From Aphelocoma coerulescens (Eukaryota; Chordata; Aves; Passeriformes; Corvidae), in NCBI RefSeq assembly GCF_041296385.1, contig NW_027183596.1, positions 1 to 64,000 on the forward strand: a DNA stretch of 64,000 nucleotides, written 5' to 3'. The notes beneath the pieces are model-generated. The model was given only the letters and a program-made list of their open reading frames with translations. It made no database searches and was not told the DNA's origin. A program made the position numbers and the translations under genes. This document shows, in pieces, positions 1-9,500 of the stretch (positions are counted from its first letter, which is position 1; each line of letters starts with the position of its first letter).

Positions 1-120
1 TCTCTTTCTCTTTCTCTCTTTCTCTTTCTCTCTTTCTCTCTTTCTCTCTTTCTCTCTTTCTCTCTTTCTCTCTTTCTCTCTCTCTTTCTCTCTTTCTTTC
101 TCTCTTTCTCTCTCTCTTTC

Positions 121-157
<37 letters not shown>

Positions 158-228
158 TTCTCTTTCTCTCTCTTTCTTTTTCTCTCTTTCTCTCTTTCTC
201 TCTCTTTCTCTCTTTCTTCTTTCCTTCT
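1..228. repeat. (TTTCTC)n pyrimidine microsatellite
   Basis: The + strand is almost pure C/T, built from TTTCTC and TTTCTCTC units. It begins at the window edge, so its full length is unknown. The flank to about 345 stays T/C-rich but is less regular. The complementary strand is a pure purine tract. Confidence 0.95.
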
Positions 229-491
229 TTGCTTTCCTGCTTTCTTGCTTTCATTTTTATATCTTTTGCTTTCTGTTTCTATTTCTTGTTGCTTGCTTTT
301 TCTTCCTTTTCTTTTTTCTTGTCCTTTTCCTTTTTCTTGTTGGTTTCACATTCATCTGTTAACTTCCCAATCATTTTGCTACCAAAAAGGAAACCACTCA
401 GTCCATCCCTTAAACACAGCATAGGAATCGGTGTAGATACAGACAGGAGAAGTATTCTGTGCCTCACGTTGGAAAACACTCCAAACAGCTC
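229..491. other. Unassigned sequence between microsatellite and pol relic
   Basis: Degenerating T/C-rich sequence to about 345, then roughly 145 bp of ordinary sequence. Short frames are open on both strands, but I recognise no family. It could be degraded continuation of the minus-strand pol relic that starts at 492, but I see no conserved RNase H motif here. Confidence 0.4.
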
Positions 492-1600
492 TCAGCTCGC
501 CAGCTTGGGCGCTGCCTTCCCCTCTGTGATAATTCCTTCACCTGAGGAGGTGTACCTTTTTTCAGCATCTTTGAAGCCACAGGAGTAAAAACCTACAGGC
601 CTCGTCGGACCCTCAGGACCCCGCTGCCATATGTGTACTGACAGCCCTGAGGAGGCAAATCCCCATTCCACCTGGAAAGGATCTGTAGGGTGAATAGGGC
701 CCAGGGCTTGGTGAGCTGTTGCTTCAAAAACCAACAATTGCAATGCTTCTTCTTGAGAAGCACTCCATTCCCATTTTACCCTTTTCTCAACAAGTTATAA
801 AGAGGTCTGGCAATTATGGAAAAATCTGAGATGTATTTTCTCCAGAACACTAATAATCCTAAAGCATGTTGGAGATCTTTTTTGGATTCGGGCATTTTAA
901 TCTGATCTAAAGAGGTTAGGGTATCGGGTGGGATACATGTCATACCTCCTTTCCACCAAATTCCCCAAAATTTCACTTCATGTGAAGGGTTTTGGATTTT
1001 TTTGGAGGGAATTTGCAAATCAAGGCTTTCTAAGTGGGAGATTATTTTCTGTTTGGTATCTCTCACTCCTTCTATTTCATCTCCCACAAGGATATCATCA
1101 ATGTATTGATAAACAGCCACATTGTCAGCTTTGGGTATTTTTTCTGACTCTTGGGCTGAAGCGTGATGAGCCAGGGTGGGGGAATGTTTGTACCCTTGGG
1201 GAAGCCTAGTGAAAGTGTATTGCTGTCCTTCCCATGTGAAAGCAGAACGGTCCATATCTTCTGGCTGTAAAGGTATCATAAAAAACATGTCTTGGACATC
1301 TATAGGTGCCATGATTGAATGAGCCTTTTCTTGAATCAATGTTATGATTTCTGCCAGATTTGGGACGGCTGCTGTAAGAGGGTCTGCGTTGGCATTTAGC
1401 CTGCGAAAATCTATTGTCAGCCTCCACTTCCCATTAGGCTTTCGTACTGGCCACACCAGAGAATTGAAAGGAGAATGAGTATGAACTATTCCTCCTTGTT
1501 CTCGCAGCTCCTGTATCACTGGCTTGATACCCTCTTTGGCACCCAGGGGAGGGGGTATTGTTTCACATCAGTTACTTTGCTGAATGGTAGGGAGGGCTTT
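492..1600 (-). pseudogene. ERV-L-like (class III) pol fragment: RT plus start of connection/RNase H
   Basis: Remnant of a retroviral reverse transcriptase read on the minus strand. The main open segment (1519 to 776) shows RT blocks in order: a VRKPNGKWRLTIDFRRLN-type finger motif, IDVQDMFF (first catalytic Asp), LPQGYKHSP, and the YIDD catalytic box, ending in a thumb/connection segment. The frame breaks near 776 at a TAA, and homology-like sequence resumes one frame over (743 to 492), including a GFYSCGFKDAEKRYTS motif typical of the RT-RNase H connection. A further frame change lies near 1540-1560, because RT-like sequence continues upstream to about 1590. Gag, integrase, LTRs and a 5' start are absent. 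The LPQGYxHSP plus YIDD combination points to ERV-L/spuma-related elements rather than to the gamma-type provirus downstream. It is an old, non-functional fragment, cut off by the GC-rich repeat at 1614. The class is inferred from motifs only. Confidence 0.8.
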
Positions 1601-1613
1601 GCTTTAGGGCTTT

Positions 1614-2042
1614 GCCACCAATGGGGAGCCGCGGGACGGGCGGGGCTCGGCGGGGATTGAGCGGGGCCGCGGGGCGGGGGCGGGGCCCGGAGGGGCCGGG
1701 GCCGCTGAGGGGCCGCGGGTGCGGCAGAGCGGGAGCGGCGGCGGCGGGGCGGGCGCGGGCAGCGGGCTGCGGTGGGGGAGTGACCCCCGGCGAGGGAGTG
1801 ACCGAGCCCCGGCGGGGGACTGACAGAGCCCCGGTGAGGGAGTGACCGGCCCCCGGCGGGGGACTGACAGAGCCCCGGGGAGGAGCGGCCCCGGGCGTGT
1901 GGGTGGGTGCGTTCCTTCCTTGCCGGGGGTGGGATCGGGCCTGGAAGGAAGCCAGCCGCGTGGGCAAAGGAGAGCGGCGAGCCGCCTTCCCGTCACATGG
2001 CTTCTGCAAAGAAGCCTAGGGACTACTAGAGGGAGTGGCCTT
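1614..2042. repeat. GC-rich direct repeat, copy 1
   Basis: Nearly identical to 2767-3196. The shared block starts at GCCACCAATGGGGAGC and ends at GAGTGGCCTT. The only difference I see is one extra G in copy 2 (in the G run near 2816-2821). Upstream of this copy the sequence switches directly to the ERV-L-like relic, while upstream of copy 2 the CpG-rich sequence continues. Copy 2 is therefore probably the resident copy and this one the derived insertion. The block contains a CCAAT box, GC boxes (GGGGCGGGG) and a 22-bp minisatellite. Long frames open through it reflect lack of A/T-rich stops, not coding evidence. Confidence 0.92.
1785..1895. repeat. 22-bp GC-rich minisatellite (copy 1)
   Basis: About five 22-bp units begin CCCCGG and alternate between two forms, one carrying GAGTGACC and one carrying GGACTGACAGAG, giving a 44-bp super-period. 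The same array recurs in copy 2 at about 2939-3049. Confidence 0.8.
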
Positions 2043-2414
2043 TGATCAAATCGTCATAGTGCAAATGTCCCGGTGATAAGATCCAACCCCACCTAGGTCG
2101 AATCCTCACTTATTGTGAGAGAACTTCTTTTGGTGTTGTGAAAATTTTCTCTCAGCCAAGCTGGTGGGGGGGGGGTTTGAAACTTTGTCTCTACATGGTC
2201 TGATTGCATTCTAGTTTTATATATAACAGCACGAATTACATACTTTATTTATAACACCAATGTCCTTCTTGGCCACCTGGGCACACCTGGGCTCGTGTTC
2301 AGCAGCTCTTGGCCAGCACCCCCAGGTGTTTTTCTGCGGGGCCATTGGAAATTGCACAGAACGGTCAGTGCAATGTGGGGAGTTTAGTAACAACTGCAGG
2401 CAGCCCAATCGGAT
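2043..2414. other. Unassigned spacer between the two GC-rich repeat copies
   Basis: No coding or RNA gene is recognised. A G run lies near 2166-2176 and the sequence is moderately AT-rich to about 2250. From about 2415 the sequence grades into the CpG-rich block. Confidence 0.4.
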
Positions 2415-2589
2415 TTAGGGACTCTGTGGCCGCTTTGCTAACAAGTCAAGGCGGCCCAGTTCCCCTGAAGGGCTCTGTGGCCGCCTAAAGTAACCAGCCC
2501 GTAGCGCTGCAGGGGGATGTTGTGAGCCAAGTGCAGGTGTAAACGATGTCCTTGGACACCGATTCCCGCTCTTGCAGAACGTTTGGGTT

Positions 2590-3196
2590 TCTGCAGCGAT
2601 CCCTCCTGCCCGGCCGTGCTGGCGGCGCAGCCCCGGAGGAGCGGCCGCTCCGCGCGGGCCCCGCGGCCGCCGCTCCCCAGGGCCCGGCCGAGCGCTCGGC
2701 GCGCGCAGAGGGACAGGGGGCGGAGCCTGCGCCGCTCGCGCCGCTCGGGCCGCGGGCGCAGCGCGCGCCACCAATGGGGAGCCGCGGGACGGGCGGGGCT
2801 CGGCGGGGATTGAGCGGGGGCCGCGGGGCGGGGGCGGGGCCCGGAGGGGCCGGGGCCGCTGAGGGGCCGCGGGTGCGGCAGAGCGGGAGCGGCGGCGGCG
2901 GGGCGGGCGCGGGCAGCGGGCTGCGGTGGGGGAGTGACCCCCGGCGAGGGAGTGACCGAGCCCCGGCGGGGGACTGACAGAGCCCCGGTGAGGGAGTGAC
3001 CGGCCCCCGGCGGGGGACTGACAGAGCCCCGGGGAGGAGCGGCCCCGGGCGTGTGGGTGGGTGCGTTCCTTCCTTGCCGGGGGTGGGATCGGGCCTGGAA
3101 GGAAGCCAGCCGCGTGGGCAAAGGAGAGCGGCGAGCCGCCTTCCCGTCACATGGCTTCTGCAAAGAAGCCTAGGGACTACTAGAGGGAGTGGCCTT
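2590..3196. promoter_or_regulatory. CpG island, candidate promoter region
   Basis: A stretch of about 600 bp with very high GC and dense CpG. It includes repeated GGGGCGGGG (Sp1-type) boxes and a CCAAT motif at 2772-2776, with no TATA box. In vertebrates such islands usually mark promoters and first exons. I cannot assign a gene or a direction. The 3' two-thirds of it is the second copy of the 430-bp direct repeat. Confidence 0.65.
2767..3196. repeat. GC-rich direct repeat, copy 2
   Basis: Partner of 1614-2042, offset 1,153-1,154 bp. Here the repeat is embedded in a longer CpG island, so this is the likelier source copy. Its 22-bp minisatellite lies at about 2939-3049. Confidence 0.92.
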
Positions 3197-3234
3197 CAAA
3201 TGAGACAGTGGGGATTGGGATGACAGATTAACGT

Positions 3235-3405
3235 TGTTTTTTCGCTGTTGGGGTGGTCAGGCGTTGGCACAGGTTGCCCAGGGAGGTGGTGGTTGCAGAG
3301 GGTACGGTCAGGCTCAGTCAATGTGCAGAGAATGGATCAGGGTGGCGGCCATGAGGGAAGTCAGTGCGTAGTTCAGACTATAGGATGGTGATCTTTACCG
3401 TAAGA
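3235..3405 (+). mobile_element. CR1-like LINE 3' fragment
   Basis: The segment GCACAGGTTGCCCAGGGAGG followed by TGGTGG is characteristic of the 3' region of Chicken Repeat 1 LINEs, and GGATGGTGATCTTTA near 3383-3398 resembles the diverged GATGATCTTTAAGGT end of CR1. It is a short, 5'-truncated and diverged copy, as is usual for CR1. Exact ends are uncertain. The provirus integrated just downstream. Confidence 0.6.
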
Positions 3406-3413
3406 AGTGTTTG

Positions 3414-3417
3414 ATCA
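3414..3417. repeat. Target-site duplication, left (ATCA)
   Basis: ATCA directly abuts the first LTR base (3418) and is repeated as ATCA directly after the last LTR base of the other LTR (12338-12341). A 4-bp duplication is typical of gammaretrovirus-type integrases. Confidence 0.85.
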
Positions 3418-3883
3418 TGTGATTGATGGAGGCAGACAAAGAGGTTTAATCAAATTAGAGAATTTATTAATTACAGCAAGCAAGGCATAAGCAAAATCAG
3501 CGCTGGGCGACAGGGGAGTCCCCGCTCCACCGAATTGCCGCAGGGGTTTGCAAATTTCAGTCCTTCTTTTATGCAGGATCGTTTCCTGTTAACTCTTCTT
3601 TAAGGGAGTACTCTGCGCATGTGTGAACTTGTTGCTAGGGGGTCGTTTTTTGCCTTCTGGTGGTCGATGGCTGAAGGCTAGTAGTCTTCTTCAAGTGCCC
3701 TCTGGGTGACCTTTTCCATATTTGGTCAGTTAGTATCCCCTGCTTTTCTTCCTGGAGCTTAAACAATAGTACACTTACAGCACTTACAACCTTTACATAT
3801 AGATTTGTTAAGACATTTCCTGTTATGTACGTTGTGGCCTGTGTCAGCTCTTTTCAATGAACAAAATACCCTCATTTATTACA
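3418..3883 (-). repeat. 3' LTR of the provirus (466 bp)
   Basis: On the minus strand it starts TGTAATAAATG and ends CATCAATCACA, the canonical TG...CA ends. It differs from the 5' LTR at 3539 (C versus T at 11993) and 3831 (G versus A at 12285). The polyadenylation signal AATAAA (minus) at 3463-3468 and TATA-like CATAAAAG at 3566-3573 correspond to those of the 5' LTR. Confidence 0.97.
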
Positions 3884-3885
3884 AT

Positions 3886-3900
3886 CCCCCCTTTTTCTCT
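3886..3900 (-). promoter_or_regulatory. Polypurine tract (plus-strand primer)
   Basis: The minus strand reads AGAGAAAAAGGGGGG, followed by AT and then the LTR start TGTAAT. It occupies the canonical position immediately upstream of the 3' LTR and just after the env stop. Confidence 0.9.
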
Positions 3901-3903
3901 TGT

Positions 3904-5730
3904 TCATTTTTGTTCATTGAATCTTTTTAGCTCCTGTTTAGCTAATTCTAACATTTCTTCTTCATGATTTTCTGATATCTGCTGGTATTTAGCCCTAAGG
4001 AGCATTAAATGTGCTACTTCTAAGCGCCCTTTTACTATGGAGATCAACTTATTAAGTATACACGGCCCAAATGTGAGTCCTAGGACTAACAGAATTAGAG
4101 GCCCTGCGATGGTAGATAACAAAGTGGTTAACCAGGGTGAATGGTTAAACCAGGATTCATACCAGCTCTGTTGTGCCTCTCTTTCTCTTTTCCGTTGTTC
4201 TAGCCGTTTTCTTAGTTCAGTCATGGTGTCTATCACTACCCCAGTGTGGTCTGCGTAGACACAGCATTCTTCTTTGAGTGCTACACACAGTCCTCCCTGC
4301 TGAAGGAATAATAAGTCTAAACCCCTCCTATTTTGTAGGACTACTTCTGATAGAGATCTTACTGATTTTACTAGGCCATCAATTGCTTGTTCTATTCGGC
4401 TTAGATCTTCATCTACTGAGACCCTTAGTGCTCTTAACTCTTTTTGCTGGGTGACTAAGGATGCTATTCCAGTTCCTGCCCCAACTCCTCCTATAGTGAG
4501 AAGGGTTGCTATGGTTAATGCAGTAAAAGGTTCTCTTTTTACTAGGTGATGATCTGCTGTGGTGTGTTGTTGGTACATGTATTCACTAGGATGATACGTG
4601 ATTCGAGGTATGATGGACACTTGAATACAATAATCGTGGGTGTAATTAAATAGTTTGAGTGAAAGGCAGGGTGTGATTCTTATATTGTTACACACCCATT
4701 TAGTATTTGCGGCTGGGAGCAACCAATCTGCAGGTTTTTCATCTTCTTTAGGTGATATCTTTACCTCACACAAATGTTCTTTATGTTTTGGAATGTTTCC
4801 TATACATCTTCCTTTCTCAGTTACTTGAGACAAAGTCAGTCCTTGAATTGATTCTTTTCTCTGTTTCCAAAGACATTGTGCTGGGTTTGTGCCGTTAATT
4901 CTTCTAGCCTTTGCAGTCACACCTATTCCTTCATAAAAAGGCGGCCTGATGTTGTAACATAACCAGCATTCCTTAGTTAGCTCTGGATTGGTCTTATTTA
5001 TTACACCATAACTAGCTTGCATGATCTTCCATAGAGCACTATATTCTAAATTTGTTTTAACATCAGTTGGATTCTCGCTCTGGGGAGTAATTGTTATACT
5101 ACCAACTTGCTGAGTTTTGTTTATATTGCCTATTTCCTCTAGTTCCCCTAGACCCTGGTTTGGTCCAACTAGTTCTGGATCAGGGGGTGCGTGTTCTTTC
5201 TTAATCATTATTAGGTTTCCTCTATCTTTCTCGGGTTCCCAGTGTCTGATTCCCCAGATTTTCCCCAGTAACCAATCCGGATTAGTGGGTTGCATTATAT
5301 TTATATATATAAAGGAACAGGTCCCCATATATGTCGTCTCTCCAGAAGGTCCTCTTCGTGGCTTAGTGCACCCTACGGGCCCGAACCCAGCTTTCAGAAA
5401 TTTGTCTGGTCCCCCTCCCGGGATCCAGTCGGAGGCTATTGTCTCACACCCCCAATATCCACAGAAATATTCTCCTGGATAATTACAGTATGATTTCCCT
5501 CGATTAGCGGTTGGACACATATAAAATCCTGTTAGGTTTAGTTCTTTTCCACAGTGTTCAATAGCTGTTAGATCACATAATCCCGCTCGAAAACTTGGTG
5601 CCCCTACAGTGGTATTTGTTTGTAGTATCCTATTATCACTTAACCTAACTAATGACCGTTTAAAGGGTTCGTGTGGAAAGTGTGTCTCTTCTAAAGTCTC
5701 AACCCCGTTCAATTTAATTAAGCAAAGCAT
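3904..5730 (-). CDS. env: Env polyprotein (SU-TM), 608 codons, gammaretrovirus type
   Basis: Retroviral envelope glycoprotein precursor: a surface subunit for receptor binding and a transmembrane subunit for fusion. SU contains a CWLC (CXXC) motif at residues 255-258 and roughly six NXS/T sequons; the N-terminal YWGCET-type cysteine cluster resembles SU of the wide-interference mammalian/avian gamma group (inference). The SU/TM junction is LVKR at 396-399, lacking the Arg expected at P4 of a full furin site, followed by a Gly/Ala-rich fusion peptide. TM has heptad-like helix, an immunosuppressive-domain-like region near 466-481, CX6CC at 482-490, a membrane span about 536-556 and a long cytoplasmic tail. 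The first ATG (5730) gives only a short hydrophobic N-terminus. The seven upstream codons in frame are also largely hydrophobic but are preceded by a TAG at 5752-5754, so the signal peptide may be damaged or supplied through splicing. The body is uninterrupted. Confidence 0.93.
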   Translation of the reverse strand: MLCLIKLNGVETLEETHFPHEPFKRSLVRLSDNRILQTNTTVGAPSFRAGLCDLTAIEHCGKELNLTGFYMCPTANRGKSYCNYPGEYFCGYWGCETIASDWIPGGGPDKFLKAGFGPVGCTKPRRGPSGETTYMGTCSFIYINIMQPTNPDWLLGKIWGIRHWEPEKDRGNLIMIKKEHAPPDPELVGPNQGLGELEEIGNINKTQQVGSITITPQSENPTDVKTNLEYSALWKIMQASYGVINKTNPELTKECWLCYNIRPPFYEGIGVTAKARRINGTNPAQCLWKQRKESIQGLTLSQVTEKGRCIGNIPKHKEHLCEVKISPKEDEKPADWLLPAANTKWVCNNIRITPCLSLKLFNYTHDYCIQVSIIPRITYHPSEYMYQQHTTADHHLVKREPFTALTIATLLTIGGVGAGTGIASLVTQQKELRALRVSVDEDLSRIEQAIDGLVKSVRSLSEVVLQNRRGLDLLFLQQGGLCVALKEECCVYADHTGVVIDTMTELRKRLEQRKREREAQQSWYESWFNHSPWLTTLLSTIAGPLILLVLGLTFGPCILNKLISIVKGRLEVAHLMLLRAKYQQISENHEEEMLELAKQELKRFNEQK

Positions 5731-5854
5731 GATTAGTAGAAAAATACTACGCTAGGCTAAATGGTGGAGTCGATTTGTGGTAATAGTTATTTGGTTACTA
5801 TAGTTTGGTGGTGTCTTTCCCCCTTTCACATGTCGTGGGTCACACTGAGGCTTT
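5731..5854 (-). other. Gap between extra ORF and first env ATG
   Basis: 124 bp separate the stop of the extra ORF from the first env ATG. The env frame is open back to the TAG at 5752-5754, and upstream of that TAG it is open again to about 5970 inside the extra ORF, but without any ATG. Confidence 0.7.
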
Positions 5855-6505
5855 CTAGTCCCACTCCTGAGGCAGTTCTGCAAGCATTGCTCTAGTATCC
5901 CAATACAGGGGTTCTTTCCTCCACAGCTTTTTACTCCTCTGCCTCGCTCGTCGACCCGGTTGCTTCAGGCCACGAGGGGTACTATCTTCTCGGCAGCAGG
6001 AGTATTCTTCAGGAGGTCCTTGGGATCGAGCCTGTCGGGTTTCTTGCCTCTTAATGTAGGAGTTCCAATTACGGTTCTTAACTTCTGGAGTGTTACACTG
6101 GACTCCCCTCAGGCGTTTGCGACAAATGCTGTCACAGATGTCAGCTACAAAGGGGGCCGGTAAGTTAAAGTTGTAACAATAATAATGGGGATTAATTCCC
6201 TTAAATACTATTTCCCACCATTCACTTGACCCCTTTTTTAGAATTCCTCGTGATACTGCATGTGCTAGAGCCCAATTAGTAAATTGACCTTGAAGCTTCC
6301 GGCAGGGGATGCAAACTCCTCTGGGGGGAGTTCCCCTTTCACAATGACTCCACCACTTTTCCCTGCATACTATACATATATAACAAACAAAAGGATAACA
6401 TCTACAATTAGAATTCCCACACCTTATTCTAACATCATTTTTAAAAATTAGTCCTTCATCTGTATACAGAGGATTGGGTAAATACTCGATTTTGTATTTG
6501 CTCAT
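5855..6505 (-). CDS. Unrecognised 216-codon Cys-rich/basic accessory-like ORF between pol and env
   Basis: I do not recognise this protein. The ATG overlaps the pol stop as ATGA (6505-6502), a close coupling typical of a genuine downstream cistron. Residues 29-68 hold nine cysteines (29, 34, 36, 41, 44, 47, 55, 65, 68), including overlapping CXXC pairs (41/44/47) and CIPC (65-68), which look like a metal-binding module. A central part (about 70-125) is aromatic-rich (WW, HYYCYNF). More cysteines lie at 110, 124, 128, 137, 170 and 171. The C-terminal half is strongly basic, with an Arg/Lys cluster at 184-196 (GRRARQRSKKLWR) resembling nuclear-localisation or RNA-binding motifs. No signal peptide or membrane span is evident. 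Simple gammaretroviruses have no gene here. Possibilities are a regulatory factor analogous to Tat/Rev-type proteins, a nucleic-acid-binding cofactor, or a captured host fragment. The function is unknown; I infer only that it is a real ORF, because it is intact and positioned like a gene. Confidence 0.75.
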   Translation of the reverse strand: MSKYKIEYLPNPLYTDEGLIFKNDVRIRCGNSNCRCYPFVCYICIVCREKWWSHCERGTPPRGVCIPCRKLQGQFTNWALAHAVSRGILKKGSSEWWEIVFKGINPHYYCYNFNLPAPFVADICDSICRKRLRGVQCNTPEVKNRNWNSYIKRQETRQARSQGPPEEYSCCREDSTPRGLKQPGRRARQRSKKLWRKEPLYWDTRAMLAELPQEWD

Positions 6506-9500
6506 TTACAGTCTTTTCTTTGAATTTTCAATTTTAAGTCTCCAGGAGGACTGGTTACTTGCCACTGGGGGGATGGCTTTTCCACAGGTCCTTTAATTCT
6601 GCTTGCATGCGTCCATTCTCTTTCAGCTGTTCTTATTGCTGTTTTTGTAGTAAGTAGAACAAGATAAGGTCCCTCCCATTGTGGGGTTAATGAGGTTTCT
6701 TTCCATGATTTGATTAATACCCAATTTCCTGGTTGAATTTGATGTAGTTTAAGTTCTAGCGGGGGCCTTTGAGTTATCATGCCCTTTTTCCATAATTCTT
6801 CTCTATATCTCATTAAGGTAATAATGTAATGATTCATGTTTTGGTCTCTTAGATTTGGGTGATCTTGAGGTTCCCCCACATTATAAGGCATTCCATACAG
6901 CATCTCAAAAGGGGAGATTCCCATGTCAGATCTTGGTTGAGTCCGTATGTTTAACAAAGCTAATGGTAGACATTTCACCCATGACAACTTGGTTTCAAGC
7001 ATAAGCTTTGTCAATTGCTTCTTTATTTCTCCATTCATTCTTTCTACTCGTCCTGAACTTTGGGGATGCCAGGGGGTATGATATTTCCACTTTATTCCCA
7101 TAATTCCCATTACTTCTTTGATGATTTTAGATACAAAGTGGGGTCCTCGGTCGGAGTCAATAGTCTCAATTATTCCATATCTAGGGATAATATTTTCTAA
7201 TAGAACTTTGACCACTGTCTGTGCTGTTGCCCTTGCTGTGGGAAATGCTTCGACAAAATGCGTTAGATGGTCTACTATAACTAATAAGTATTTACTTCTT
7301 CTTACTTTGGGCAATTCGGTGAAATCTAGTTGTATGTTAGCAAAGGGCCTGTGTGCTAGTGGTCTCCCTCCCAATGGGCGTTCTCTTAAATAAGCCTTAT
7401 TCACTTTAAGGCAAGTTATGCAGCCTTTAACAATTTGTTTTGCCAAATTATATATTCCAATACACATATACTTAGCAGCAAACTGGTCTGCTAGTGCTTG
7501 TGTTCCCCAATGAGTTTGGCTATGTATCCTTTGTAAAATTTCCACTGCTATTGATTTAGGTAGTGCTACTCTTCCATCTGGGAGTTTCCATTCTCCTTCT
7601 GAATTTTCTTTTAGCCCCATTTGTGATAGTTTCTCTTTTTCTTGTTCTGTAAAACTATAAATGCACCTAGTTTTATTGGGGAATTTCTCCTTTGGTTGGT
7701 TCTTATCCTGAACTTGTCGTATAACCAAAAGTGCTGCCCTTTTTGCTTCTTGGTCTGCTGCGTTATTACCTCTACTTCTAAAATCTATTCCTTTCTGGTG
7801 ACCTCTGAGATGTACTACAGCAATTCTTCTAGGCTCCCATAAGGCCTGGAGTAGCTGTCTTATTAGCTCCTGATGGACTAAGTCTTTCCCTTGAGAGTTT
7901 ATTAACCCTCGTTCTTCCCATATTTTCCCAAATGTATGTACCACTCCATATGCATATTTGGAGTCTGTATATATTGTCCCTGTTTTATTTTTCAGCAATC
8001 TCAGAGCTCGTAAGACTGCATACAATTCACAAGCTTGAGCTGACCAGGATCTACTTAGAGGTCCTGACTCTAAGACTTCTGACCCTTCCTCTTTAATGAT
8101 TGCATAGCCAGATACTCTCTTTCCCTCTATTACCCGAGATGATCCGTCTACAAACAGCCTCTCCCCTTCTTCTAATTCTTCTTCTTCTAAGTCCGGTCGG
8201 ATTTTGGTTTGTTCTTTTATAGTTAACATGCAATCATGGGCTAATTTATTCTCATTTGGTTCTCCGTATAAGAACTGGGCCGGATTTTGTAGTGTAGTGA
8301 CCTCTAGTGTTAGCTTTGGGGAATCTAATAAGATCCCTTCATACTTTAAAAGTCTCGAATCTGTTATCCATTTTTCAGCTTTTTGTTGCAATATTCCCCT
8401 AATGTTATGTGGAGATAATACCTTGAGTTCCCCATTAAAAGTTATTTTACGTGCTTCTTCTACTAAGAGAGCACAGGCTACCACTGCCTGTAGGCATGTA
8501 GGCCATCCCTTGCTTACTGGATCTAATAGCTTTGACAAGTATCCTACCGGTTTCTTTCTCCTAGCCCAATCTTGAGTTAATACTCCATATGCTGTCCCAT
8601 TTTCAATGTTTACAAATAGATAAAATGGTCTTTTTAAATCAGGTAAACTTAGTACTGGAGCATTAATTAAATCCTGTTGCAGTTGTTCTAAATTCCTCTC
8701 ATCCTCTCTGCTCCATTTCAATAACCCGTCATGACTGAGCTTGTTATACAGAAATTTGACCTTGGTACTATAATTATCAATCCATTGTCTACAGTAGCCT
8801 ACTAATCCTAGCAATTGCCTTACTTGTCTCTTGCTCCTTGGTGGCGGGAGTGAGAGGATTCCTTTCACTCTTTCGGGGTCTATTTTCTTCTCTCCTTTAC
8901 TCAAATAATGGCCTAAATATTTTACTTCTTCTTCTACAAACTGTAATTTTGCCTTTGATACTTTTAGTCTCTTCAAGCTTAGAAAGTTTAACAGTTTAAT
9001 GCTCTCCTCCCGAACTTCTTCTTCTTTTCTTCCTGCAATCAGGAGGTCATCCACATACTGAATCAAAGTAATGTTTTCTCTTGTTTGATATTCTTGGAGG
9101 ATTTGTTCTAATGCTTGTCCAAATAAATTTGGTGATTCTGTGAACCCTTGTGGCAGCACGGTCCACCGCAACTGTTGTCGCCTATGAGTATCTGGGTCCT
9201 CCCATTCAAAGGCAAAATAATCTCTACTATTTTCGTCTAAGGGGCAGGCCCAAAATGCATCTTTTAGATCAATTACACTATACCAGTGATTTTCTGGCCC
9301 TAGTCTACTTAATAGGGTGTATGGGTTAGCAACCACCGGGAACCGGGCCACTGTCCTCTTATTAATTTCTCTTAAATCATGCACTAATCGATAGGATCCA
9401 TCTGGTTTCTTTACTGGTAAAATGGGTGTATTAAAAGGGGACATACAGGGCTCTAGGAGTCCCTTGCTTATTAGTCTGTCTATTTCAGGCTTTAGTCCTC

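Noticed and set aside
1572..3163. Several 60-241 codon frames in the GC-rich repeat copies
   Set aside because: High GC removes stop codons; frames overlap on both strands and duplicate with the repeat. They show no domain motif.
3904..5730. Domesticated (syncytin-like) env gene
   Set aside because: The env is part of a young, complete provirus with nearly identical LTRs; there is no sign of selective retention of env alone.
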